Shown here: positions 17,280 through 24,810 of the stretch, in pieces
Layout: the number at the start of each line of letters is the position of its first letter
Numbering within the stretch: position 1 is the stretch's first letter
Notes under the pieces: model-generated
Told to the model about the DNA's origin: nothing
Database searches by the model: none
What the model saw: the letters and a program-made list of their open reading frames with translations, nothing else
Program-made: the position numbers and the translations under genes
Assembly (NCBI GenBank): GCA_944349595.1
Contig: CALVNF010000005.1
Coordinates: 1-64,000, forward strand
Direction of reading: 5' to 3'
DNA length: 64,000 nt
Source of the DNA: an uncultured Bacilli bacterium
Lineage (GTDB): Bacteria > Bacillota_I > Bacilli_A > RFN20 > CAG-826

Positions 17280-17295
17280 CGGTAAAAAAATACCG
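17280..17295. promoter_or_regulatory. candidate Rex operator CGGTAAAAAAATACCG
   Basis: Inverted repeat CGGTA-N6-TACCG sitting on the predicted transcription start of rex-adhE. A nearly identical copy (TCGGTAAAAAAATAC shared) occurs at 37064 upstream of the iron alcohol dehydrogenase. The position fits a repressor site. Rex as the binder is inferred. Confidence 0.6.
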
Positions 17296-17300
17296 AGTTT

Positions 17301-17960
17301 ATGAAAAGGAACAAATTATCTCAGAATCAAGTTCAAAGATATCCACTTTATTTGGATTACTTAAGGTCCATTAATTTTGATGATAATACTTATATTTCCA
17401 ATCGTGAGTTTGCAAATGTTCTTAAATTGAACATTGAAGTAGTTAAAAAAGATTTAGCAGCTATTTCAAGTGAAAAAGGCTTACCAAGAATTGGAAGAAA
17501 AGTATCGGTCTTAATTAATGACTTAATGAAAATTGTTGGTGTAAAAGAAGAATTAAATGCTGTTTTAATTGGTGCCGGTCATCTTGGAAAAGCTTTGTTA
17601 AATTTTGATGACTTTAAAAAGAATGGTTTAAATATTGTTGCAGCATTTGATGTTAACCCATTATTATACGAAGTAGATATTAATGGTATTAATGTTTATC
17701 CACTAAAAGAACTTAAAGATTATGTAGATAAAAATAACATTTCAGTTGCAATTTTAACAGTTCCAAACAATCATGCTCAAGAAGTTGTTGATATCTTAAA
17801 TCAAACAAAAATTGAAGCAATTTGGAATTTTGCGACAATTGCAATTAATGTAAATTCAAATATTGTCGTTTCAAACATGTCTATGGCATCTAGCTATGCT
17901 AATTTATATCATCAATTAATTTTAAAAAGAAAAGAGAGGTTAAAAAATGGAAGAAATTAA
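17301..17960 (+). CDS. rex: redox-sensing transcriptional repressor Rex
   Basis: A 219-residue NADH/NAD+-responsive repressor. The N-terminal winged helix (residues 8-70) contains LKLNIEVVKKDLAAIS where typical Rex has a V-R-K-D-L-S-Y-F-G-like block, so the recognition helix has diverged (Lys for Arg, Ala-Ala-Ile-Ser for the usual end). The Rossmann domain has AVLIGAGHLGKALLNF and VAAFDVNP, binding NADH. The C-terminal helix with YANLYHQLILKRKERL makes the swapped dimer. It overlaps adhE by 14 bases, so the sensor is co-expressed with the ethanol-forming enzyme it would control. Confidence 0.93.
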   Translation: MKRNKLSQNQVQRYPLYLDYLRSINFDDNTYISNREFANVLKLNIEVVKKDLAAISSEKGLPRIGRKVSVLINDLMKIVGVKEELNAVLIGAGHLGKALLNFDDFKKNGLNIVAAFDVNPLLYEVDINGINVYPLKELKDYVDKNNISVAILTVPNNHAQEVVDILNQTKIEAIWNFATIAINVNSNIVVSNMSMASSYANLYHQLILKRKERLKNGRN

Positions 17961-20574
17961 AAAAGATGAAAAACAACTTGAAGTCGATACTATGGTTAAT
18001 GACTTAGTTGTAAAAGGACAAAAAGCATTAGAAGAATTTTTAAAATTAGATCAAGAACAAGTTGATTTGATTGTAGCAAAATGTTCATGTGCTGCACTTG
18101 ATAAACATGGAATACTTGCAAGAGCTGCAATCGAAGAAACAAAAAGAGGCGTTTTTGAAGATAAAGCCACAAAAAATTTATTCGCATGTGAATATGTTGT
18201 TAATCATATGAGACATATGAAAACAGTTGGTATTATTTCAGAAAATCCTGTTACAGGAATTACCGAAGTTGCCGATCCAGTTGGTGTTATTTGTGGTATT
18301 ACACCAGTTACTAATCCAACTTCAACTGTAATTTTTAAGTGTTTAATTTCTTTAAAAACACGCAATCCTATTATTTTCTCTTTCCATCCTAACGCACAAC
18401 AATGCTCTAAAATGGCTGCTCAAGTTATTTTAGAAGCAGCAGTTGCAAATGGTGCTCCAAAAAATTGTATTCAATGGATCGATAAACCTTCAATGGCTGC
18501 AACAAGTGCATTAATGAAACATCCTGGTGTTGCTACAATTCTTGCAACTGGTGGAAACTCAATGGTTAAATCAGCTTATAGCTGTGGAAAACCTGCTTTA
18601 GGCGTTGGTGCTGGTAACGTTCCTGCATTTATTGCTTCAGACGCAGATGTAAAACAAGCAGTAAATGACATTGTTATGTCCAAATCATTTGATAATGGTA
18701 TGGTTTGTGCAAGTGAACAAGCTGCAATTATTCATAAAGATGTATACGATGAAGCAGTTGATTTATTTAAAAAATATAACGTTTATTTTGTAAACGAAGA
18801 AGAAAAAGAAAAATTAGAAATGTTTATGTTTGGCAACAAAGCATATAGCAAAGATTGTCAATTATTAAGTCTTAATTCTAAAGTTGCTGGAAAATCAGCA
18901 GTTTGGATTGCTGAACAAGCTGGATTTAGCGTTCCAAAAGAAACAGTTATCTTGGCTGTTAAGATTAAAAAGGTTGGTTATGAAGAACCATTATCAAGAG
19001 AAAAATTATCACCAGTTTTAGCTATCTTAAAAGCAAAAGATAATGAAGAAGGTTTAAAATTAAGTGAACAAATGGTTGAACTTAATGGTTTAGGCCATAG
19101 TGCATGTATTCATACAAAATCTCAAGAATTAGCCGATGAATTTGGCAAAAGATGTGAAGCTTGTAGAATCATATGGAATTCTCCAACATCTTTTGGTGGA
19201 ATTGGTAATATCTACAACTCATTTATTCCTTCAATGACACTTGGTTGTGGAAGTTATGGTCACAATTCAGTTGCAGGAAATATTAGTTGTATCAATTTAA
19301 TCAATATCAAAAAAATCGGAAAAAGGAGAAATACAATGCAATGGTTTAAAGTTCCTTCAAAAATTTATTTTGAAAGAAACTCAATTGAATATTTAAGAAC
19401 TTGTAGAAATGTAAATAGAGTTTGTATCGTAACAGATGGTTCAATGGTTGAACTTGGTTTCTTAAATAAAATTACTGAACAATTAAATTTAAGAAGAAAT
19501 AAAGTAACAACAGCTTTATTCTGTGATGTCGAACCAGATCCAGATATTTCAACAGTTAAAAGAGGTGTTGCTTTAATGCAATCCTTCCAACCAGACACAA
19601 TTATTGCTTTAGGTGGTGGTAGTTGTATGGATGCCGCAAAAGGTATGTGGTTATTCTATGAACATCCAGAAGTTAATTTTGATGATTTAAAACAAAAATT
19701 CATGGATATTAGAAAAAGAGCTATTAAATATCCAGAATTAGGTAAAAAATCAAAACTTATTTGTATTCCAACAACATCTGGCACTGGTAGTGAAGTAACT
19801 CCATTTGCTGTTATCTCTGATAAAGCTAATATGAAAAAATATCCATTAGCTGATTATTCATTAACTCCAACAATTGCTATTGTTGATGCAGAATTTACAA
19901 CTAATTTACCTCCAGCAACAACAGCTTGGACTGGTCTTGACGTTTTAACTCATGCAATTGAAGCTTATACAAGTGTTTTAGCAAGTGATTTCACTGATGG
20001 TCTTGCATTACAAGCAATTAAAATTGTATTTAAATATTTAGTAAGATGTGTAAAAGATGGAAAACATGATTTAGAAGCAAGAGAAAAAATGCATAATGCT
20101 AGTACAATTGCTGGTATGGCATTTGCAAATGCATTCTTAGGTATGTGTCACTCAATGGCTCACAAAATTGGTGGCGAATGGCATGTTCCACACGGTCTTG
20201 CAAATGCAATTTTATTACCACATGTTATTAGATATAATGGTAAAATCTTACCTCAAAAATTAACTACATGGCCAAAATATAATTATTACTGTGCACCAGA
20301 AAAATATGCTGAAATATGTGATGTAATTGGGATTAAATATAAAGATTTACACGATGCTGTTGATAAACTTGCTGATGCTGTTGCTTCATTAATTAAAGAA
20401 TGTGGTGTTGATCCAAACTTCTCATGCTGGGTAAAAGATGAAAAAGCTTGGGATGAATCATTAGATGATTTAGCTTATCTTGCATTTGAAGATCAATGTA
20501 CAACCGCAAATCCAAGAATTCCAATGGTTGAAGATATGAAAGAAATTATGCGTAAAGCATATAAAGGTAACTAA
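17947..20574 (+). CDS. adhE: bifunctional acetaldehyde-CoA/alcohol dehydrogenase
   Basis: An 875-residue AdhE that reduces acetyl-CoA to ethanol, consuming two NADH. Residues 1-450 form the acetylating aldehyde dehydrogenase with catalytic Cys254 in FDNGMVCASEQ and the ATGGNSMVKSAYS and GVGAGNVP loops. After a linker near IKKIGKRRNTMQWFKVPSKIYFE comes the iron alcohol dehydrogenase with ALGGGSCMDAAKGMWLFYE and the metal-binding GMCHSMAHKIGGEWHVPHG. The length matches the family and long spirosome-type filaments are expected. AGAGAGGTT lies before the ATG. The gene is codon-adapted. Confidence 0.97.
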   Translation: MEEIKKDEKQLEVDTMVNDLVVKGQKALEEFLKLDQEQVDLIVAKCSCAALDKHGILARAAIEETKRGVFEDKATKNLFACEYVVNHMRHMKTVGIISENPVTGITEVADPVGVICGITPVTNPTSTVIFKCLISLKTRNPIIFSFHPNAQQCSKMAAQVILEAAVANGAPKNCIQWIDKPSMAATSALMKHPGVATILATGGNSMVKSAYSCGKPALGVGAGNVPAFIASDADVKQAVNDIVMSKSFDNGMVCASEQAAIIHKDVYDEAVDLFKKYNVYFVNEEEKEKLEMFMFGNKAYSKDCQLLSLNSKVAGKSAVWIAEQAGFSVPKETVILAVKIKKVGYEEPLSREKLSPVLAILKAKDNEEGLKLSEQMVELNGLGHSACIHTKSQELADEFGKRCEACRIIWNSPTSFGGIGNIYNSFIPSMTLGCGSYGHNSVAGNISCINLINIKKIGKRRNTMQWFKVPSKIYFERNSIEYLRTCRNVNRVCIVTDGSMVELGFLNKITEQLNLRRNKVTTALFCDVEPDPDISTVKRGVALMQSFQPDTIIALGGGSCMDAAKGMWLFYEHPEVNFDDLKQKFMDIRKRAIKYPELGKKSKLICIPTTSGTGSEVTPFAVISDKANMKKYPLADYSLTPTIAIVDAEFTTNLPPATTAWTGLDVLTHAIEAYTSVLASDFTDGLALQAIKIVFKYLVRCVKDGKHDLEAREKMHNASTIAGMAFANAFLGMCHSMAHKIGGEWHVPHGLANAILLPHVIRYNGKILPQKLTTWPKYNYYCAPEKYAEICDVIGIKYKDLHDAVDKLADAVASLIKECGVDPNFSCWVKDEKAWDESLDDLAYLAFEDQCTTANPRIPMVEDMKEIMRKAYKGN

Positions 20575-20604
20575 TTGTAATTTAAGTTAATTTGAAGTTT
20601 ATAG

Positions 20605-20642
20605 TATAATTATTTATAGGCATAAGTGTTAACTTATGCCTA
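20605..20642 (+). promoter_or_regulatory. hydrogenase -10 box and +1 hairpin TAGGCATAAG/CTTATGCCTA
   Basis: TATAAT at 20605-20610 predicts a start at about 20617, exactly where a perfect 10-bp inverted repeat begins (20617-20626 and 20633-20642, loop TGTTAA). The RNA would begin with this hairpin, which could stabilise the message; as DNA it could be an operator covering the start site. No long U-run follows, so it is not a terminator. Confidence 0.6.
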
Positions 20643-20664
20643 TATATTTTTAAAGGAGTTTGAT

Positions 20665-22077
20665 ATGCCAAAATTTGACACAAGAGTCCAAGAATTAAGA
20701 TATAGAATTTTAAAAGAAGTTGCTATTGCTTATAAAAATAATCAATTAAAAGAAAAATTATTAGAAATTCCTAAGATTATTGTTCCAGGTCCAAAACCAT
20801 CCATGAGATGTTGTATTTATAAAGAAAGAGCAATAGTTGAAGAAAGAATGTCTTTAATTTTAAAAGCTAAAGAAAAAAACAATTCTAATGTAATTAAAGT
20901 TATTCCAATTGCATGTGATGAATGTCCTCTTGGTGGATATTTTATTGGCGATGCTTGTAGAGGTTGTATTGCTCATAGATGTGAACAATCTTGTCCAAAA
21001 AAGGCAATTTATTTTGATGAAAATCAACGAGCTCATATTAATAAAGAAATGTGTATAAATTGTGGATTATGTGCTAAAAATTGTCCTTATAATGCAATTG
21101 AAAATAGAATAAGACCTTGTGAAAAATCCTGCAAAACTCACGCAATTCATTCAAGTGAAGATGGACATGCAATTATTGATGATAATAAATGTATACAATG
21201 TGGAAACTGTGTATACATGTGTCCATTTGGAGCGGTTGTAGATGATTCATATATTTTAGATATTATTGATCATTTGAATGATAAAAATATCAAAAAAATT
21301 GCTGTAATTGCTCCATCAATAAGTTCAAACTTTTATGAAGTTAAAACTGGACAAGTTGTATCTGCGATTAAAGAACTAGGATTTGATTTAGTTGTTGAAG
21401 CAGCATTAGGTGCTGATATTGTTGCTCTTCATGAAGGAAAAGAATTAACCGAAAAAGGAAAATTAACTTCTTCATGTTGTCCAGCTTTTGTTTCTTATAT
21501 TAAAAAGAACTTTCCAAGTTTAGTTGAAAATATTTCTTCAAGCTTATCACCAATGGCATGTATCGGACAAGTTATGAAGCAAAAATATCCTGATTCTTAC
21601 ATTGTTTTTATTGGTCCATGTACTGCTAAAAAGCAAGAAATAAAAGATGAAAAAGTTAAAAAATATATTGATTCTGCAATGACTTTTGAAGAATTACAAG
21701 CATTAATTGATGCTTATGAAATTGATATGAAACTCTTAAAAGAAGATCAATTAAATGATGCATCATATTTTGGAAGAATATTTGCAAGATGTGGTGGATT
21801 AACAGATGCAATTAATGAATCATTAAAAGAACAAAATATTGATTTTGTTGCAAAATCTGTAGCATGTGATGGAATTCTTGCTTGTAGGGAAGCTTTAAAC
21901 AAGATGAAAAATGGAACCTTAGATGGTAACTTTATTGAAGGTATGGCTTGTGTTGGAGGCTGTGTTGGAGGACCATGTAATTTAACTCATGAATTAAAAG
22001 ATAAGATGTCTGTTGAAAAATATGGAAAAACTTCACAAAAAGAATCAATTAAACAAGCAGTAGAAGATATTAAATAA
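20665..22077 (+). CDS. monomeric [FeFe] hydrogenase (group B-like)
   Basis: A 470-residue iron-iron hydrogenase that makes H2 from reduced ferredoxin. The N-terminal half has a Cys-rich region (CDECPLGGYFIGDACRGC), then ferredoxin-like 4Fe-4S motifs (CINCGLCAKNCPYNA and CIQCGNCVYMCPFGA). The H-cluster ligands are visible: TSCCPAF (Cys271/272), GPCTAKKQE (Cys319) and MACVGGC (Cys429 and Cys433). GPC in place of MPC in the second motif points to the less studied group B enzymes. The start at 20665 follows AAAGGAG; a longer frame from 20626 lies in the hairpin. The maturases HydE, F and G are not in the window. Confidence 0.92.
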   Translation: MPKFDTRVQELRYRILKEVAIAYKNNQLKEKLLEIPKIIVPGPKPSMRCCIYKERAIVEERMSLILKAKEKNNSNVIKVIPIACDECPLGGYFIGDACRGCIAHRCEQSCPKKAIYFDENQRAHINKEMCINCGLCAKNCPYNAIENRIRPCEKSCKTHAIHSSEDGHAIIDDNKCIQCGNCVYMCPFGAVVDDSYILDIIDHLNDKNIKKIAVIAPSISSNFYEVKTGQVVSAIKELGFDLVVEAALGADIVALHEGKELTEKGKLTSSCCPAFVSYIKKNFPSLVENISSSLSPMACIGQVMKQKYPDSYIVFIGPCTAKKQEIKDEKVKKYIDSAMTFEELQALIDAYEIDMKLLKEDQLNDASYFGRIFARCGGLTDAINESLKEQNIDFVAKSVACDGILACREALNKMKNGTLDGNFIEGMACVGGCVGGPCNLTHELKDKMSVEKYGKTSQKESIKQAVEDIK

Positions 22078-22120
22078 TCTTCTACTAAATAAGTCGTAAT
22101 AAAAATACATTATTTCCTAA

Positions 22121-22164
22121 AAAAATAAAAAGAATTCTTAGAAATTGCTAAGAATTCTTTTTTT
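22121..22164. terminator. bidirectional terminator
   Basis: Stem AAAGAATTCTTAG / CTAAGAATTCTTT with loop AAATTG, A-rich on the left and a T-run on the right. It serves both the hydrogenase (plus) and the large lipoprotein (minus), which converge here. Confidence 0.85.
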
Positions 22165-22206
22165 ATGAATTTTTAAAAATCCTTTTAGTTTATATTATTC
22201 TTGAGT

Positions 22207-24654
22207 TTATCCTTGAATTTCGAGTGAATCAAGGTCTATTGTTGTTGTACCAATATTAGATACATCAATTATTAACTCAATACTGTGATTAAATGTTTTT
22301 CCAGGTTGATCTTCAAGAGTGACACCAGATTCACTAAAACAAGAAACAACTAATTGAAGTGCTTTTGTATCTGGATCCATTGTTACAATTATTGAATCTG
22401 GATTAATTTCGTCAAATTTTAATAAAGTTTCTTCAGATAAAAGTGAATCCAATTCAAATCCAGCATCTTCTGGGAACATTATAAGAGATAATACATCTGC
22501 AAATACATTAAATCCATAATATCCTTGTCCATCATTACCAACTAATGTGTAATCATCTTCAGCAACTAATGGTGTATAGCCATTAAATACATCATCTAAT
22601 GAATAAACCCATGTATATAATTCACCCCAATCTTCCATTGATAGATCTTCAGAATATTGGAAAGTTAATTCACCATTTGGATCATTTGTCATTGCTACAT
22701 ATCCATCAATATTAGTTACGCCATTGCTTTGAGATTCTTTATAAAGAACACCAGCTTTACCATTTTCAGTTTCAATATATTGATAATAAGCATCTTCAGT
22801 TACATAAGTTGCCAAACCATCAACTAAAGTATTTGTGATAACTGTTCCATTTTCGACAGTATTTCCATCAGCATCAACTTCAGTATAAGTTTCAACTAAT
22901 GTGCCAGTAAGTGTGTAGTTATGTTTATCAACAATATTTTCGTTTACATAATTAGAAATTTCTGATGCAATTTCTGGAGCATATAAATAAATATCAATTT
23001 CATAATATTCATACTGACCAGTTTGTTCAACTTGAACAAGACCGAGTTTTAGAGTAGTTCCATCACTTGTTGTATATGTAAATTTTTCTTCACCATAATC
23101 ATCAACACCTTTAGATTGCCAACCTTTTGCTTCTAATAATTTTTTATATTCAGCATAATGAGTTGCTAAATTATCACCGGTTGGGAATGATAAACATAAA
23201 CTATCACCAGAGAAAATATCGCTATAAACATACCATTCACTAGCATCTTCTGGTAAATAAAATGGTAATAAATCACTAGGAATTGAATGAGTTTCTAATA
23301 AATCGGAAGCTCCTTCAACATCACTCCAAGAAGATTGTCTTGGTTTTGGAATATAATCATCTAATGTATAACCTAAAGAAGTGGTTCCAACATTAGAGAT
23401 TACTGTTGTAACATTTAATGGTACATATACAAGTTCATAATCTTCATTATATGTATAATAAATATATTCATAATTAATTGTATAAGTATTATCTTCATTA
23501 AATGTAATTGATAAACTACCTGGAGTTACTTCATAACCAAAAGTACTACTATAAACAAATTGAATTTCTGGAAGAATATATGTTAAATAATCATAATCAA
23601 TATAATCTGGTAAAGTAAATTTGTTATTTTCATAATCAAAAGCCTCTGCTTTAAATTGAGAAAATGGATTTACAAAATCATCAAGAATTGAAACACTATC
23701 ATCTGGTAAACTAACACCTTGAAGTTTATTATCATCTGTTACTTCAACTTGAACTAATCCATCATCAGTTTCTAAGAACCCTTGACCAGTAGAAGTTAAT
23801 AAACCATCAGGAGTTAATTTAAAATCAAATGATGTAAATTCAACGCTTTCTGTGCCGCCTTCATAAACAGATTTATAAGATACAGTATAATTACCTTTTT
23901 CTAATTCAGTAAATAAATCTGTTAATTTTTGATGATCAGAAGTTGCTTGTTTAGCTTCAATTACTGGAACATTAATTGCTTCTTTATCAACAATATCTGC
24001 AGTATAAGTAATATTATCATTTGATAATTCAACTTTTAAAATTGTCCCAACATCATCAATAGTTAATTTTACTTCCTTCATTTCATCCGTATAAAGAGCA
24101 AAATATCTTAAAGATTGAGCAAGACCATTTTCTTGAGTTGCAGTAATTGTAATTTCGTTTCCATTTAAAACTAATTCATCGGTAGTTAAGCTAAGGAATG
24201 GATTAAATACATATTCATCATATAAAACATATTGTGAAGAAGATTTAAGTGGTACACTAACAACTTCATTTTTTAAAGGATTAATCATTTTTTGAACTGC
24301 ATAACCAGTTTCATCTTTAAATAAGTGAATTGCTGTACCATCTCTATTAATATAAACTTCACCAACACCTTGATAGCCATAAATATGCATTTGAGATAAA
24401 ACAATACCATTTTGTTTTAAAACAATTTTTCCATCATATGAAATTGGTGACTTTAATTGATTTAAAACATTACTTAATACTGTTGCAGGATCAATACTAG
24501 TTGTTGTAGTTGTTGTAGTTGTAGTAGTAGTTGTTTGAGTAGTTGTTTGAGTGCTAGTTGTGGTATTACTTAAAGAAGTTGTGTCATTATCACAAGATGC
24601 TAATGTAATACTAAATAACATAGCTGTTGCAAAAATTAGTAATTTATTTTTCAT
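22207..24654 (-). CDS. large surface lipoprotein with poly-Thr linker (paralogue 1)
   Basis: An 815-residue exported lipoprotein: MKNKLLIFATAMLFSITLAS then the anchored Cys, followed by a Thr-rich linker of about 35 residues encoded by ACT/ACA triplets. The body contains repeated beta-rich segments such as DLFTELEKGNYTVSYKS, the motif SWSDVEGASDLLETH followed by DLLPFYLPEDASEWYVY, and a C-terminal block ending IELIIDVSNIGTTTIDLD. It is paralogous along its length to the next gene on the same strand. The ATG at 24654 is chosen because AAAGGAG sits 6-7 bases upstream; a longer frame starts inside that ribosome site. The family is not recognised; a cell-surface binding or host-interaction role is a guess. 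Confidence 0.75.
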   Translation of the reverse strand: MKNKLLIFATAMLFSITLASCDNDTTSLSNTTTSTQTTTQTTTTTTTTTTTTSIDPATVLSNVLNQLKSPISYDGKIVLKQNGIVLSQMHIYGYQGVGEVYINRDGTAIHLFKDETGYAVQKMINPLKNEVVSVPLKSSSQYVLYDEYVFNPFLSLTTDELVLNGNEITITATQENGLAQSLRYFALYTDEMKEVKLTIDDVGTILKVELSNDNITYTADIVDKEAINVPVIEAKQATSDHQKLTDLFTELEKGNYTVSYKSVYEGGTESVEFTSFDFKLTPDGLLTSTGQGFLETDDGLVQVEVTDDNKLQGVSLPDDSVSILDDFVNPFSQFKAEAFDYENNKFTLPDYIDYDYLTYILPEIQFVYSSTFGYEVTPGSLSITFNEDNTYTINYEYIYYTYNEDYELVYVPLNVTTVISNVGTTSLGYTLDDYIPKPRQSSWSDVEGASDLLETHSIPSDLLPFYLPEDASEWYVYSDIFSGDSLCLSFPTGDNLATHYAEYKKLLEAKGWQSKGVDDYGEEKFTYTTSDGTTLKLGLVQVEQTGQYEYYEIDIYLYAPEIASEISNYVNENIVDKHNYTLTGTLVETYTEVDADGNTVENGTVITNTLVDGLATYVTEDAYYQYIETENGKAGVLYKESQSNGVTNIDGYVAMTNDPNGELTFQYSEDLSMEDWGELYTWVYSLDDVFNGYTPLVAEDDYTLVGNDGQGYYGFNVFADVLSLIMFPEDAGFELDSLLSEETLLKFDEINPDSIIVTMDPDTKALQLVVSCFSESGVTLEDQPGKTFNHSIELIIDVSNIGTTTIDLDSLEIQG

Positions 24655-24730
24655 AAAATCTCCTTTCAATTACATAATTTTTTTAAATATATAGAAATAT
24701 TTAGCTAAAAATATAAAACCCTAATCATGT

Positions 24731-24757
24731 TTTAAGGCCTATTTAAGGCCTTTAAAC
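24731..24757. repeat. tandem TTTAAGGCCT repeats forming a hairpin
   Basis: Two direct copies of TTTAAGGCCT (24731-24740 and 24742-24751), the second continuing to TTTAAA so that the unit is also an inverted repeat (TTTAAGGCC / GGCCTTTAAA). It lies 80-100 bp upstream of the minus-strand lipoprotein start, in the promoter area, so a regulator site is possible. Confidence 0.45.
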
Positions 24758-24772
24758 ATTCTTTAATAAGTG

Positions 24773-24802
24773 AAAAAGGCTTTGTAAAACACAAAGCCTT
24801 TT
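24773..24802 (-). terminator. terminator of second lipoprotein gene
   Basis: Stem AAAAGGCTTTGT / ACAAAGCCTTTT with a 5-base loop just past the stop of the minus-strand gene ending at 24811. In the minus direction it is followed by a short T-run. Confidence 0.75.
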
Positions 24803-24810
24803 AAATTTAT

